This document shows, piece after piece, positions 32,320-39,803 of a DNA stretch of 45,150 nt; within the stretch, counting starts at the first letter, position 1; each line of letters opens with the position of its first letter. The notes beneath the pieces were generated by a model. That model worked only from the letters and a program-made list of their open reading frames with translations, made no database searches and was not told where the DNA came from. Position numbers and translations under genes: made by a program. The DNA comes from Actinocrinis sp046724665 (lineage in GTDB: Bacteria > Actinomycetota > Actinomycetes > Streptomycetales > Catenulisporaceae). The stretch lies in contig JBKOWZ010000032.1 in NCBI GenBank assembly GCA_046724665.1, positions 1 through 45,150 of the forward strand, read 5' to 3'.

Positions 32320-34190
32320 CGAAGGCTCCTTCCCGCCCCGGCCGGGACGGCTGCGGCGGTCGGCGGACGGCTCGGGCCGGACGCGGGCGGCGGTGCCTGC
32401 CAGCGCACGAGCTCCTTGAGCTCCCCGGCCAGATACTGGCGGCGGCACAGCCAGCGCTGCACCTTGCCGCTCGAGGTCTTGGGCGTGGTGCGCGGGGCGA
32501 CCAGCACCACAGTGTGCGGCGGCACGTTCAGCTCGCGGGAGAGCGCGCGGCGGATGCCGTCCACGGCCTCGCGATGACCGTGCTCGCCGATGCCGACTTC
32601 GGCCTCGTAGACCACGACGAGCCGCTCCACGGCCCCTTCGTCGTCCTCGACGGCGAACGCCGCGCCGCCGCCGCGCCGGATGCCGGGCACCGCGGCCTCG
32701 CAGACCTGCTCGATGTCCACCGGGTGATGGTTGCGGCCGTTGAGCACGATCAGGTCCTTCATGCGGCCGGCCACAAACAGCTCGCCGTCGTCCAGGAATC
32801 CGAGGTCGCCGGTGCGCAGGTACGGTCCACGGCCGTCCGCGGTGTACGCGCCGAAGGTGTCAGCGCTCTCATCCGGTCGGTGCCAGTAGCCGTCCGCGAC
32901 GCAGGGCGAGGCGACCCAGATCTCGCCGACGCCGCCGGGCTCCAGCGGCTCGTGGCGCTGCGGGTCCACGATCAGCAGCTCGATGCCGCGGCCCGGTACG
33001 CCGCAGCCGACCAGGCGGCGGGCCGACTCGCCGGGCGCGGCAAGTCGGGCGACCGCGTCGAACTCGAGGGCGTCGCGGGCGACCGACACCGTGCGCCAAC
33101 CGCGGAGTCTGCGTTCTACTTCACCGCCGCCGGCGTGGCGGCCGGTGACGTAGAGTGTCGCCTCGGCCAAGCCGTAGCAGGGGAAGACGGCCTCGGGCCG
33201 CAAACCGTGCGGCCCGAAGCGCTCGACGAAACGCTCGAGCGTGTCAGGCCTCACCGGCTCGGCTCCGGTGAACAGCAGCTCGAGCGAGGACAGGTCGAGA
33301 CCTTCGAGGTCTGCCTCGGTCAGCCGGCGCAGCGCGAGATCGAACGCGAAGTTGGGGCCGCCGGTGTGCGTCGCACGGTAGCGGGAAATCGTGCGCAGCC
33401 AGGCCATCGGGCGGCGCAGGAACGTGGTCGGCGCCAGGAAGGTGATCGGCATCGCGGCGACCACCGGCGTGAGGATCCCGCCGATCAGTCCCATGTCATG
33501 GTACGGAGGCAGCCACAGCACTCCGGAGCTGTCGTCGCGCACTTCGAAGGCCCGCGCGATGATCTCGCAGTTCGCCATCAGCTGCGCGTTGGTGAGCATC
33601 ACGCCGCGTGGTAGCGAGGTCGATCCGGACGTGTACTGCAACACCGCGACCGAGTCCGGGGGCGAGGACGAAGGCGGGCCGTCGAGCGGGGTGCCGTCTC
33701 CTTCGCCAGTTTCGTCGATCGCGAGCACGCGCGGCACCGAGCCGCGCACCGCGCGCCGCACTTCGTCAGAACCCAGCCATGCTCGCAGATCCGGCGCCGT
33801 CTTGGTCGCGGTGAGCACCAGGCCGGCGTCGGCGTCCTCGATGATGCTCAGCAGCCGCGACATCGTGCGCGGCAGTCGCGTCGCGCCCGGCGGGAAGGCG
33901 GGGACCGCTGGGACTCCGGCGTAGAGGCAGCCGAACAGTCCGGCCAGGTAGTCCAGCCCCGGCTCGTAGAGCAGCAACGCAGGGCGCGCAGATCCCTGCG
34001 CTGCGGCCAGCACGGCGGCCGCGACGGCGCGTGCCCGCAGGTCGAGCTCGGCGTAGGTGACCTCCCGCGCCTGGCCGTCGTCGAGGACGAAGCGGAACGC
34101 GAGCGTGTCAGGCAACTGCCGTGCTCGGTTGTGCAGCATGCGCGCGAAGCCGTCCGCAGGGCGCGGCGGCACGCCTGTCACACCTGTCAA
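32316..34190 (-). CDS. Fatty acyl-AMP ligase (FAAL1)
   Basis: A 624-residue adenylate-forming enzyme. The A3 motif 'YTSGSTSLPRG' is at about 186-196, followed by 'WLPPYHDMGLIGGIL', 'CYGLAEATLYVTG', 'YLRTGDLGFLDDGELFVAGR.KDLI' and a C-terminal 'TSSGKVQR' with the A10 Lys. The HDMGLIGG segment and overall length fit fatty acyl-AMP ligases, which load acids directly onto ACPs without CoA. The start is a TTG at 34190 with AGGGGAAG about 9 nt upstream; GTGs four and seven codons in are alternatives. It is first in the leftward operon. Likely partner: ACP1 of the same operon. The acid substrate is unknown. Confidence 0.9.
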   Translation of the reverse strand: MTGVTGVPPRPADGFARMLHNRARQLPDTLAFRFVLDDGQAREVTYAELDLRARAVAAAVLAAAQGSARPALLLYEPGLDYLAGLFGCLYAGVPAVPAFPPGATRLPRTMSRLLSIIEDADAGLVLTATKTAPDLRAWLGSDEVRRAVRGSVPRVLAIDETGEGDGTPLDGPPSSSPPDSVAVLQYTSGSTSLPRGVMLTNAQLMANCEIIARAFEVRDDSSGVLWLPPYHDMGLIGGILTPVVAAMPITFLAPTTFLRRPMAWLRTISRYRATHTGGPNFAFDLALRRLTEADLEGLDLSSLELLFTGAEPVRPDTLERFVERFGPHGLRPEAVFPCYGLAEATLYVTGRHAGGGEVERRLRGWRTVSVARDALEFDAVARLAAPGESARRLVGCGVPGRGIELLIVDPQRHEPLEPGGVGEIWVASPCVADGYWHRPDESADTFGAYTADGRGPYLRTGDLGFLDDGELFVAGRMKDLIVLNGRNHHPVDIEQVCEAAVPGIRRGGGAAFAVEDDEGAVERLVVVYEAEVGIGEHGHREAVDGIRRALSRELNVPPHTVVLVAPRTTPKTSSGKVQRWLCRRQYLAGELKELVRWQAPPPASGPSRPPTAAAVPAGAGRSLR

Positions 34191-34305
34191 GGTGATGCTT
34201 CCCCTATGGTTTCGCCCGATTTGGCACCCAGAACGGGCACCGCGACGCGTACCGACTCCTGAGCGGTGTGCCCTCCCGTGGCAGCGCCGTCCAGACCTCG
34301 AGTCA

Positions 34306-34327
34306 GGTAGCCTGCGCGCAGACTACC
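34306..34327. promoter_or_regulatory. 22-bp palindrome between the divergent biosynthetic operons
   Basis: Outer arms GGTAG (34306-34310) and CTACC (34323-34327) flank a perfect core palindrome CTGCGCGCAG (34312-34321), with only positions 34311/34322 unpaired. It overlaps TAGCCT (34308-34313), a TANNNT -10 candidate for the rightward operon, and lies 26 bases before the ATG at 34354. It is a strong candidate operator for the cluster. Confidence 0.6.
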
Positions 34328-34353
34328 CCCTTCCGCAGACGGGTGTACACCAT

Positions 34354-35529
34354 ATGAGTACGCTGCCACCGCTCGTGGCTCCAGGCGCCGCCCTCGACCG
34401 GGATGAGGTGGCACGTTACAGCCGCCACCTGATCATCCCCGACGTCGGCATGGACGGACAGCGCCGCCTGCGCGCAGCAAGGGTGCTGATGATCGGCGCC
34501 GGAGGCCTCGGCTCGCCGGCGCTGCTGTACCTGGCCGCCGCCGGGGTCGGCACGATCGGGATCGTCGAGTTCGACACCGTGGAGCTGTCGAACCTGCAAC
34601 GCCAGGTCATCCACGGCGAGTCGGACGTCGGGCGGCGCAAGGCGCACAGCGCGCGCGACACGATCCGCGAGGTGAACAGCGCCGTCGAGGTGCGCCTGCA
34701 CGAGGTGCGGCTGGACGCGGACAACGCCGTCGAGCTGTTCTCCGAATACGACCTGATCGTGGACGGCACCGACAACTTCGCCACCCGCTACCTGATCAAC
34801 GATGCCGCGGCGCTGGCCGGCAAGCCGTACGTGTACGGCTCGGTATACCGCTTCGAGGGCCAGGTCTCAGTGTTCTGGCAGGACGCGCCGGACGGCCGCG
34901 GCATCGACTACCGCGACGTCTATCCCGAGGCGCCGCCGCCGGAGCTGGCACCGAACTGCGCGGAGGGCGGCGTGCTCGGCATCCTGTGCGCGACCGTCGG
35001 GTCGATCATGGCGACCGAGGCGGTCAAGCTGATCACCGGCATCGGCGAGCCGCTGCTCGGCAGGCTGCTGATCTACGACGCACTGCGGATGGAGTATCAG
35101 ACCCTGAAGCTGCGCCGGGCACCCGGACGTAGGCCGATCACCGGGCTGATCGACTACGAGGCCTTCTGCGGCACGGTGTCCGAGCAGGCTCGGCTCGCCG
35201 CGGCCGAGGCCACGATCACGGCGCCGCAACTGCGTGAACTGCTGGAGTCCGGTGCGGACGTCGCGCTGATCGACGTGCGCGAACCGGTCGAGTGGGACAT
35301 CGTGCGCATCGACGGCGCGACGCTGGTCCCGAGGGACGAGATCCTCTCCGGCGAGGCGCTCGGCCGGCTGCCCCGCGACCGTCCGCTGGTGCTGCACTGC
35401 CGCAGCGGCGTGCGATCCGCCGAGGCGCTGGCCGTGCTGCGCGCATCAGGCTTCGACAATGCCCGGCACCTGCACGGCGGCATCCTGGCCTGGGCTAAGC
35501 AAGTTGATACTAGTTTGCCAGTATACTGA
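34354..35529 (+). CDS. MoeZ/MoeB-like E1 adenylyltransferase-rhodanese, zinc cysteines lost
   Basis: A 391-residue protein very close in layout to actinobacterial MoeZ. The ThiF domain has ATP loop 'GAGGLGSP' (48-55), 'SNLQRQVIH' and 'DLIVDGTDNFATRYLIND'; conserved Cys202 is in 'PNCAEGG'. The rhodanese domain (about 290-391) has active-site 'HCRSGVRS' with Cys349. Both CxxC pairs that bind structural zinc in MoeZ are gone: 'CYRCLYP' is replaced by 'DYRDVYP' (Asp185, Asp188), and the later pair falls in 'RRAPGRRPITG'. This marks it as a specialised paralog and not the housekeeping enzyme. It probably adenylates the GlyGly end of the cluster's MoaD-like carrier and sulfurates it. The ATG at 34354 heads the rightward operon; the 131-bp gap after it contains TAGCAT (35601-35606). 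Confidence 0.88.
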   Translation: MSTLPPLVAPGAALDRDEVARYSRHLIIPDVGMDGQRRLRAARVLMIGAGGLGSPALLYLAAAGVGTIGIVEFDTVELSNLQRQVIHGESDVGRRKAHSARDTIREVNSAVEVRLHEVRLDADNAVELFSEYDLIVDGTDNFATRYLINDAAALAGKPYVYGSVYRFEGQVSVFWQDAPDGRGIDYRDVYPEAPPPELAPNCAEGGVLGILCATVGSIMATEAVKLITGIGEPLLGRLLIYDALRMEYQTLKLRRAPGRRPITGLIDYEAFCGTVSEQARLAAAEATITAPQLRELLESGADVALIDVREPVEWDIVRIDGATLVPRDEILSGEALGRLPRDRPLVLHCRSGVRSAEALAVLRASGFDNARHLHGGILAWAKQVDTSLPVY

Positions 35530-35660
35530 CGTGCCGTGAGTGACTCGCCCCTTGCCCCGTGCTGACCGCGGTGACCATCCGGCCGTCCCACCCTTCCTGG
35601 TAGCATCCCGCTCACAAGCCAGACCATCTAATTGTTCTGCTACGTGCCGGGGGGCTTCAG

Positions 35661-35963
35661 TTGGCACCTGCCTTGGAAGAGATCGAGTCGTACATCCGGC
35701 AGAGGTTCGCGCAGCACGCCGGAATCACCGTGGAGCAGCTCGCCGCCGACGGCGTGACGCTGGCTGATGTCATGGCCCTGAGCTCTACGATGACCAACAG
35801 CATCGACCTGATGGAGTCCTTCGCGCGCACCGCGAACGGCCTGCGTAAGGACTACGGCGTGCGCGTGCGGCTTCCCGCGCTTCCGCTGGACACGCCGATC
35901 CCGGACGTGGTGAAGACCTTCCTCGAAGAGTACGAGCGGCAGCGCGAGGAGGCTCAGCGATGA
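35661..35963 (+). CDS. Divergent acyl carrier protein (ACP2)
   Basis: A 100-residue helical carrier. The phosphopantetheine motif reads 'TMTNSIDLMES': Ser47 is present but the preceding Asp of the usual D-S-L is Asn46 and the Leu is Ile. Downstream 'YGVRVRLPALPLDTPIPDVVKTFLEEY' matches the last ACP helices. It is longer at the N-terminus than ACP1 and clearly not a recent duplicate. The start is a TTG at 35661 with GGGGGG upstream; no better codon is in frame. Its stop overlaps the start of the desaturase gene (ATGA), suggesting the two proteins are made in step and that the desaturase acts on chains held by this ACP. Confidence 0.8.
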   Translation: MAPALEEIESYIRQRFAQHAGITVEQLAADGVTLADVMALSSTMTNSIDLMESFARTANGLRKDYGVRVRLPALPLDTPIPDVVKTFLEEYERQREEAQR

Positions 35964-36922
35964 CCGTCGAACAGTCGAACCCTGCGATCGCGCCCGCGTC
36001 CACGCCCGGAGTCCGGCTCGCCCCGGTGCCACAAGAGCCGCCGGTCATCATCCCAGACCTCTACGACGCGCTGACCGAGCGCGGCATGTCGCTGATCGAC
36101 GTGACCTGGGAGCAGCAGCGGCTGCACGAGTCGCGCCGGTGGAGCGTCGTCGAACTGCTCCAGCAGATCGACTTCGGCGCGCTGACCGCGCGCGACCTCA
36201 GCCTGGTCTGGAACGCCGGACGCGCCGAGCTGACCACCAAGCCCGGCGCGGACCGGCTGGAGCGGCAGGCCGACAAGGAGTGCCGGCGCTGGCAGGAGCG
36301 CAACCCGACGGTCGCGGCGATCATGCAGGCCTGCGGGACCTGGAGCCGCTACTGGAACGAGGAGGAGGCGCACCACGAGACGGTGTTCAACCGGCTGGCC
36401 ATCGTCTGCGGGATGGACCCGATCACCGACGAGACCTTCCTCGAGTTCCGCCAGGTATTCCCGGACGACGACATGCTGCGCACGCTGGTGCTGCTGGCGA
36501 TCTCCGAGATCACCGCGGCGGTGAACTACGGCCAGTGCCAGCTCGTCACCGGGGAGCCGGGGCTGCGCAAGCTGTTCAAGCAGGTCGCCGCGGACGAGAT
36601 CCAGCACCGCAACTACTTCATCGCCTTCGCCAAGGCGTTGATCGACAGTGGCGAGTATCACGCGAAGGACGCCTTCGCCGTGGCGCACCTGTTCCTGCGC
36701 GAGGACGGCGAACTCCAGGGCAGCGCCCGCAAGCAGGTACAGGCGCGCGGCAGCCACGTCAACTGGTGGGACCACCTGGAGAATCAGGGCCATGATCACC
36801 CGCCCGCGGCGATCGAGCGCAAGGAACAGCTGGTCTTCAGCGCGCTCAAGAAGATCACCGGCATCGAGGTGCGTTCGCGCGACGAGGTGGAAGAGACCTG
36901 GCTCGACCTCGTCGGCAGCTGA
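35960..36922 (+). CDS. Diiron acyl-ACP desaturase-like oxygenase
   Basis: A 320-residue soluble protein of the ferritin-like superfamily. Metal-ligand motifs are visible: 'NEEEAHHE' (Glu136-x-x-His139), 'ISEITAAVNY' (Glu183) and 'ADEIQHRNY' (Glu213-x-x-His216). This is the E-x-x-H pair arrangement of acyl-ACP desaturases (FA_desaturase_2 type). The first-helix Glu cannot be fixed by eye. It overlaps the ACP2 stop and is followed 1 nt later by a thioesterase gene. Expected chemistry is O2-dependent removal of hydrogen from, or oxygenation of, an unactivated carbon on an ACP-bound chain. AurF-like N-oxygenation is less likely but not excluded. Confidence 0.8.
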   Translation: MTVEQSNPAIAPASTPGVRLAPVPQEPPVIIPDLYDALTERGMSLIDVTWEQQRLHESRRWSVVELLQQIDFGALTARDLSLVWNAGRAELTTKPGADRLERQADKECRRWQERNPTVAAIMQACGTWSRYWNEEEAHHETVFNRLAIVCGMDPITDETFLEFRQVFPDDDMLRTLVLLAISEITAAVNYGQCQLVTGEPGLRKLFKQVAADEIQHRNYFIAFAKALIDSGEYHAKDAFAVAHLFLREDGELQGSARKQVQARGSHVNWWDHLENQGHDHPPAAIERKEQLVFSALKKITGIEVRSRDEVEETWLDLVGS

Positions 36923-36923
36923 T

Positions 36924-37379
36924 ATGCGATTCGGCGAATCGATCCTCTCGCTCCAGGTGCGCCCGAACGATCTGGACGCACTGGGGCACGTGAACAACGC
37001 AGTCGTCCTCGAATACCTTGAGGCCGGCCGCTGGGACTGGCTCGCTGCACAGGGCATCGTCCGCGGCGGCGACGTCACCGCGGTCGTCGCCCGGGCCGAA
37101 GTGGACTATCGCGGCGAGATTCCGTTCGGGCCGATCGAGGTCCGCACCGTCCTGGAGTCGCCGAGCACTGAGGAACTAGCGGAGGGCGAGACCGTGTACC
37201 GCGCGGTGTTCCGGCAGCGGATCCGCCGCGCGGACACGGCCAACGGCGATGTGGACGTCACTGTCAGGGTGCCCTGGGCAGTCGAGGCGCTGATCACCGT
37301 CGCCTGCATCGACGCGCGACGCCGCTGTCTCGTCCCGCTCGACGAGTTCCTTTCCACGGCCCGCCCGGCTCCCGTCTGA
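36924..37379 (+). CDS. Hotdog-fold acyl-CoA/acyl-ACP thioesterase
   Basis: A 151-residue protein with the 4-hydroxybenzoyl-CoA thioesterase signature 'NDLDALGHVNNAVVLEYLEAGRWDW' (Asp16/Asp18, GHVNN 21-25, Tyr31) and central strands 'VVARAEVDYRGEIPFGPIEVRTVLE'. Longer readings in this frame run back through the desaturase gene; the ATG at 36924, 1 nt after that gene's stop, is the logical start. It probably hydrolyses a finished chain from ACP2, or edits mis-loaded chains. There is no signal peptide. Confidence 0.87.
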   Translation: MRFGESILSLQVRPNDLDALGHVNNAVVLEYLEAGRWDWLAAQGIVRGGDVTAVVARAEVDYRGEIPFGPIEVRTVLESPSTEELAEGETVYRAVFRQRIRRADTANGDVDVTVRVPWAVEALITVACIDARRRCLVPLDEFLSTARPAPV

Positions 37380-37402
37380 TGCGTTGAGAGATACGGGAAA
37401 CA

Positions 37403-39001
37403 GTGCTCGAGCTCATCGCTGCCAATGCTCAGTCCCCACCGGAGCGCGGCCTGCACCTCTACCCGAAGTTCGCGCAGACACCCGAGTTCGTCGCGTACCA
37501 GGACTTCCCGGGGCGCGTCGCCGCGCACGCGGAACACTTGCGGGGCCAGGGCATCGGACCGGGAACCAGGGTGCTGTTCCCCTTCGAGACTTCGATCCCT
37601 GTCATCGTCTCCTTCCTGGCCCTGATGGAGATCGGCGCACTGCCGCTTTCGGTGAAGCCGCCGCTGCTGAGCACGACGAAGGAGGCTTACCGGGACTTCA
37701 TCGGCAGGGTCGCGCGCGATCACCGGGCCGAGTACATCCTGAAGGTGCCAAGCCTGGCCGAGATGGACGCACCGGTACCCGCCGCCACGCTGCCGCCGGC
37801 CGACCTCACGCCATCCGCGGCCGGCCTGCGCACGCCTCGTGGCGAGGAACTCGCGTTCGTGCAGTTCTCCTCGGGATCGACCTCGTTCCCCAAGGGCATC
37901 CCGGTCAGCCATGGCATGCTGCGTAAGAACCTTGCGATGATCCTGCGCACGGACGGACGCCTGCCGCACGAGCGGGTCAGCACCTGGCTGCCGCTCTACC
38001 ACGACATGGGCCTGGTCGGCGGCCTGCTCTCCTGCCTCGCCCACGGCTGCGACCTACTGCTCTCGACGCCGGAGACGTTCCTGTTCGACGCGTCCGGCTG
38101 GTGGGAGCACCTGGCGCGGGAGCGGGTCATGGGCTCGGTCGTGCCCAACTTCGCGATCGACTACTCGCTGCGAATGATGGCACACGCCGCGCCGGAAGAC
38201 ATCGCAGAGCTCGACCTTTCCGCTGTCAGGTCGATCTATCTGGGCAGCGAGCCGATCAACATTCCGAACCTCGAAGCGCTGCTTGACCTGTTGGCCCCCG
38301 CCGGGCTGCGGCGCGACGTGTTCATGCCCTGCTACGGCATGGCCGAGGCCGTGCTGCTGGTCTCGAGTATGCCGCCGCGCCACGAGATCCGGCTGGTCAA
38401 AGCGCCGTCCGGAGTGCAGGCCGTCTCGGTGGGCCGCCCGATGCCGGAGTTCACCGTGCGGCTGCGTGACGAGGAGGGCCGGCTGTGCGCGGAGAACGAA
38501 CTCGGCGAGATCGAGCTGGCCGGCGGCAGCCTCGCCGCGTCGTACTTCGAGTCCGATATCACGCTGATCGGCGAGGACGGCTTCTACGCGACCGGCGACA
38601 TCGGGTTCGTAGACGACGGAGAGCTCTTCATCACCGGCCGTATCAGTGACCGGATCAAGGTCAACGGGCAGAGCTTCTTCGCCGCGGACTTCGAGCAGGC
38701 CGTGGAGCGGCTGCCCTTCGTCCGGGACGGCCGGTCGGCCGTCCTGCAACTCGACGGCGCCGACGGCGCGATCGTCATCCTGGCCGAGGTGGAGCGTGCG
38801 GCGCGCGCGGATGTCGAAGGCAGCCGCGCTACGATCGTCGCGCATCTCGTACAGTCGATGGCTGTGAAGGTGAACGCCACCGACGTGCACTTTGTGCGGC
38901 CGGGTCAGCTCAGCCGCACCAGCAGCGGCAAGTTGCGGCGCCGGGCGATCGCCCAGGCGTACCGGAACGGGACACTCGAAATCCTGACGCTGGATCACTG
39001 A
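37403..39001 (+). CDS. Second fatty acyl-AMP ligase-like enzyme (FAAL2)
   Basis: A 532-residue adenylate-forming enzyme starting at a GTG with a GGGAAA site. Motifs: 'VQFSSGSTSFPKG' (about 153-165), 'WLPLYHDMGLVGGLLS', 'CYGMAEAVLLVSS', 'GFYATGDIGFVDDGELFITGRISDRIKVNG' and C-terminal 'LSRTSSGKLRRRA' with the A10 Lys. It is shorter than FAAL1 and diverges strongly from it, so the two probably activate different acids. Its position in the ACP2/desaturase operon points to ACP2 as acceptor. Distinction from an acyl-CoA ligase is by resemblance around HDMGLVGG only. It follows the thioesterase gene by 23 bp and precedes the crotonase gene by 23 bp. Confidence 0.88.
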   Translation: MLELIAANAQSPPERGLHLYPKFAQTPEFVAYQDFPGRVAAHAEHLRGQGIGPGTRVLFPFETSIPVIVSFLALMEIGALPLSVKPPLLSTTKEAYRDFIGRVARDHRAEYILKVPSLAEMDAPVPAATLPPADLTPSAAGLRTPRGEELAFVQFSSGSTSFPKGIPVSHGMLRKNLAMILRTDGRLPHERVSTWLPLYHDMGLVGGLLSCLAHGCDLLLSTPETFLFDASGWWEHLARERVMGSVVPNFAIDYSLRMMAHAAPEDIAELDLSAVRSIYLGSEPINIPNLEALLDLLAPAGLRRDVFMPCYGMAEAVLLVSSMPPRHEIRLVKAPSGVQAVSVGRPMPEFTVRLRDEEGRLCAENELGEIELAGGSLAASYFESDITLIGEDGFYATGDIGFVDDGELFITGRISDRIKVNGQSFFAADFEQAVERLPFVRDGRSAVLQLDGADGAIVILAEVERAARADVEGSRATIVAHLVQSMAVKVNATDVHFVRPGQLSRTSSGKLRRRAIAQAYRNGTLEILTLDH

Positions 39002-39024
39002 GCACGGAGTCGAAAGGAAATCGC

Positions 39025-39693
39025 GTGCCGAAGCTCGGGCACGAGGGCGACGTATACGTCCTCTACCTCACGCCGGACGACGAGAACCGGTTCCACCCCG
39101 ACTGGCTCGGCGAGGTCGAGGCCGCGCTGGACGAGGTCGAGGCGGCGCCGCGCCCCTGCGCGCTGGTCACCGCGGGGGCCGGGAAGTTCTGGAGCACCGG
39201 CCTCGACCTGGACTGGCTCGGCGGCCACCTGGACCAGTCCGCGGCGTACCTGGACCGTGTCAGCCTGCTGCTGGCCCGGACGCTGTCGTCCGCCGTGGTG
39301 ACGGTGGCGGCGCTCAACGGCCACGCGTTCGGCGTCGGCGCGATGTGGGCGCTGGCGCACGACTTCCGGGTGATGCGCGCGGACCGCGGCTATTTCTGCC
39401 TGCCCGAGGTGGATCTCGGCCTGGCCTTCGAACCCAGACTCGCGGCCCTGACTCGCTCGCGGCTGTCCCCTGCCGTGGCGCACGAGGCGATGACGACGGG
39501 TCGGCGCTACGGCGGCGTCGATGCGCTCGCCGCGGGCATTGTGGAGCAGACTGCGACCACCGACGAACTGCTCGCCGCCGCGGTCGCCAAGGCCGGGGAA
39601 CTGGCCGCCAAGACCAAGCCGGTGCGCGGTCAGATCAAGCAGACCCTTTACTCGGAGGTCCTCGCCGCGCTGCGCAAGCCGAGCGCCGAGTAG
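39025..39693 (+). CDS. Enoyl-CoA hydratase/isomerase (crotonase) family protein
   Basis: A 222-residue crotonase-fold enzyme. The start is a GTG with AAAGGAAA upstream. The first oxyanion loop is 'GKFWSTGLDLDWL' (about 54-65) and the second is 'NGHAFGVGAMWALAHDFRVM' (about 98-117); 'YFCLPEVDLGLAF' places the single general acid/base Glu128. One Glu and this sequence context favour a delta3,delta2-enoyl isomerase over a two-Glu hydratase. It ends the rightward operon. With two ACADs and a desaturase in the cluster it could move or hydrate a newly made double bond. The thioester carrier (ACP or CoA) is unknown. Confidence 0.88.
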   Translation: MPKLGHEGDVYVLYLTPDDENRFHPDWLGEVEAALDEVEAAPRPCALVTAGAGKFWSTGLDLDWLGGHLDQSAAYLDRVSLLLARTLSSAVVTVAALNGHAFGVGAMWALAHDFRVMRADRGYFCLPEVDLGLAFEPRLAALTRSRLSPAVAHEAMTTGRRYGGVDALAAGIVEQTATTDELLAAAVAKAGELAAKTKPVRGQIKQTLYSEVLAALRKPSAE

Positions 39694-39803
39694 CCTCAAA
39701 CGCCGACTCCCCTCCCACTGGTCACCACGCCGACCCGGTCATGTCTCACAGTGGTACGTTGGAGGAAATCGCGGTGACGCGCGCATAACGGGGAGGGTAA
39801 CGC

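Larger units (their letters stand above)
26680..39693. other. Putative biosynthetic gene cluster: two acyl-AMP ligases, two ACPs, sulfur-carrier pair, oxidoreductases
   Basis: Twelve genes form two divergent, tightly packed operons: six leftward from 34190 to 26680 and six rightward from 34354 to 39693. Together they encode two ligase/ACP sets, two ACAD-type flavoproteins, a diiron desaturase-like enzyme, a crotonase, two hotdog proteins and a MoaD/MoeZ-like sulfur-transfer pair. Most junctions overlap or lie within 25 bp. No ketosynthase, condensation domain, dedicated regulator or exporter is present. The boundaries are inferred from the change to a secreted-protein gene on the left and a GlnX-type gene on the right. 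I know of no characterised pathway with this exact set. Confidence 0.7.

Noticed and set aside
34185..34190. TTGACA on the minus strand as a -35 box
   Set aside because: It is the first two codons of FAAL1; a promoter from it would start inside the gene.
35504..35527. TTGATA and TATACT at the 3' end of the MoeZ-like gene as a promoter
   Set aside because: The spacer is only 12 bases, too short for a sigma-70-type promoter, and the boxes overlap the end of the coding sequence.
26680..39693. Polyketide or nonribosomal peptide cluster
   Set aside because: No ketosynthase, acyltransferase, condensation or multi-domain module is present, only stand-alone ligases, ACPs and tailoring-type enzymes.
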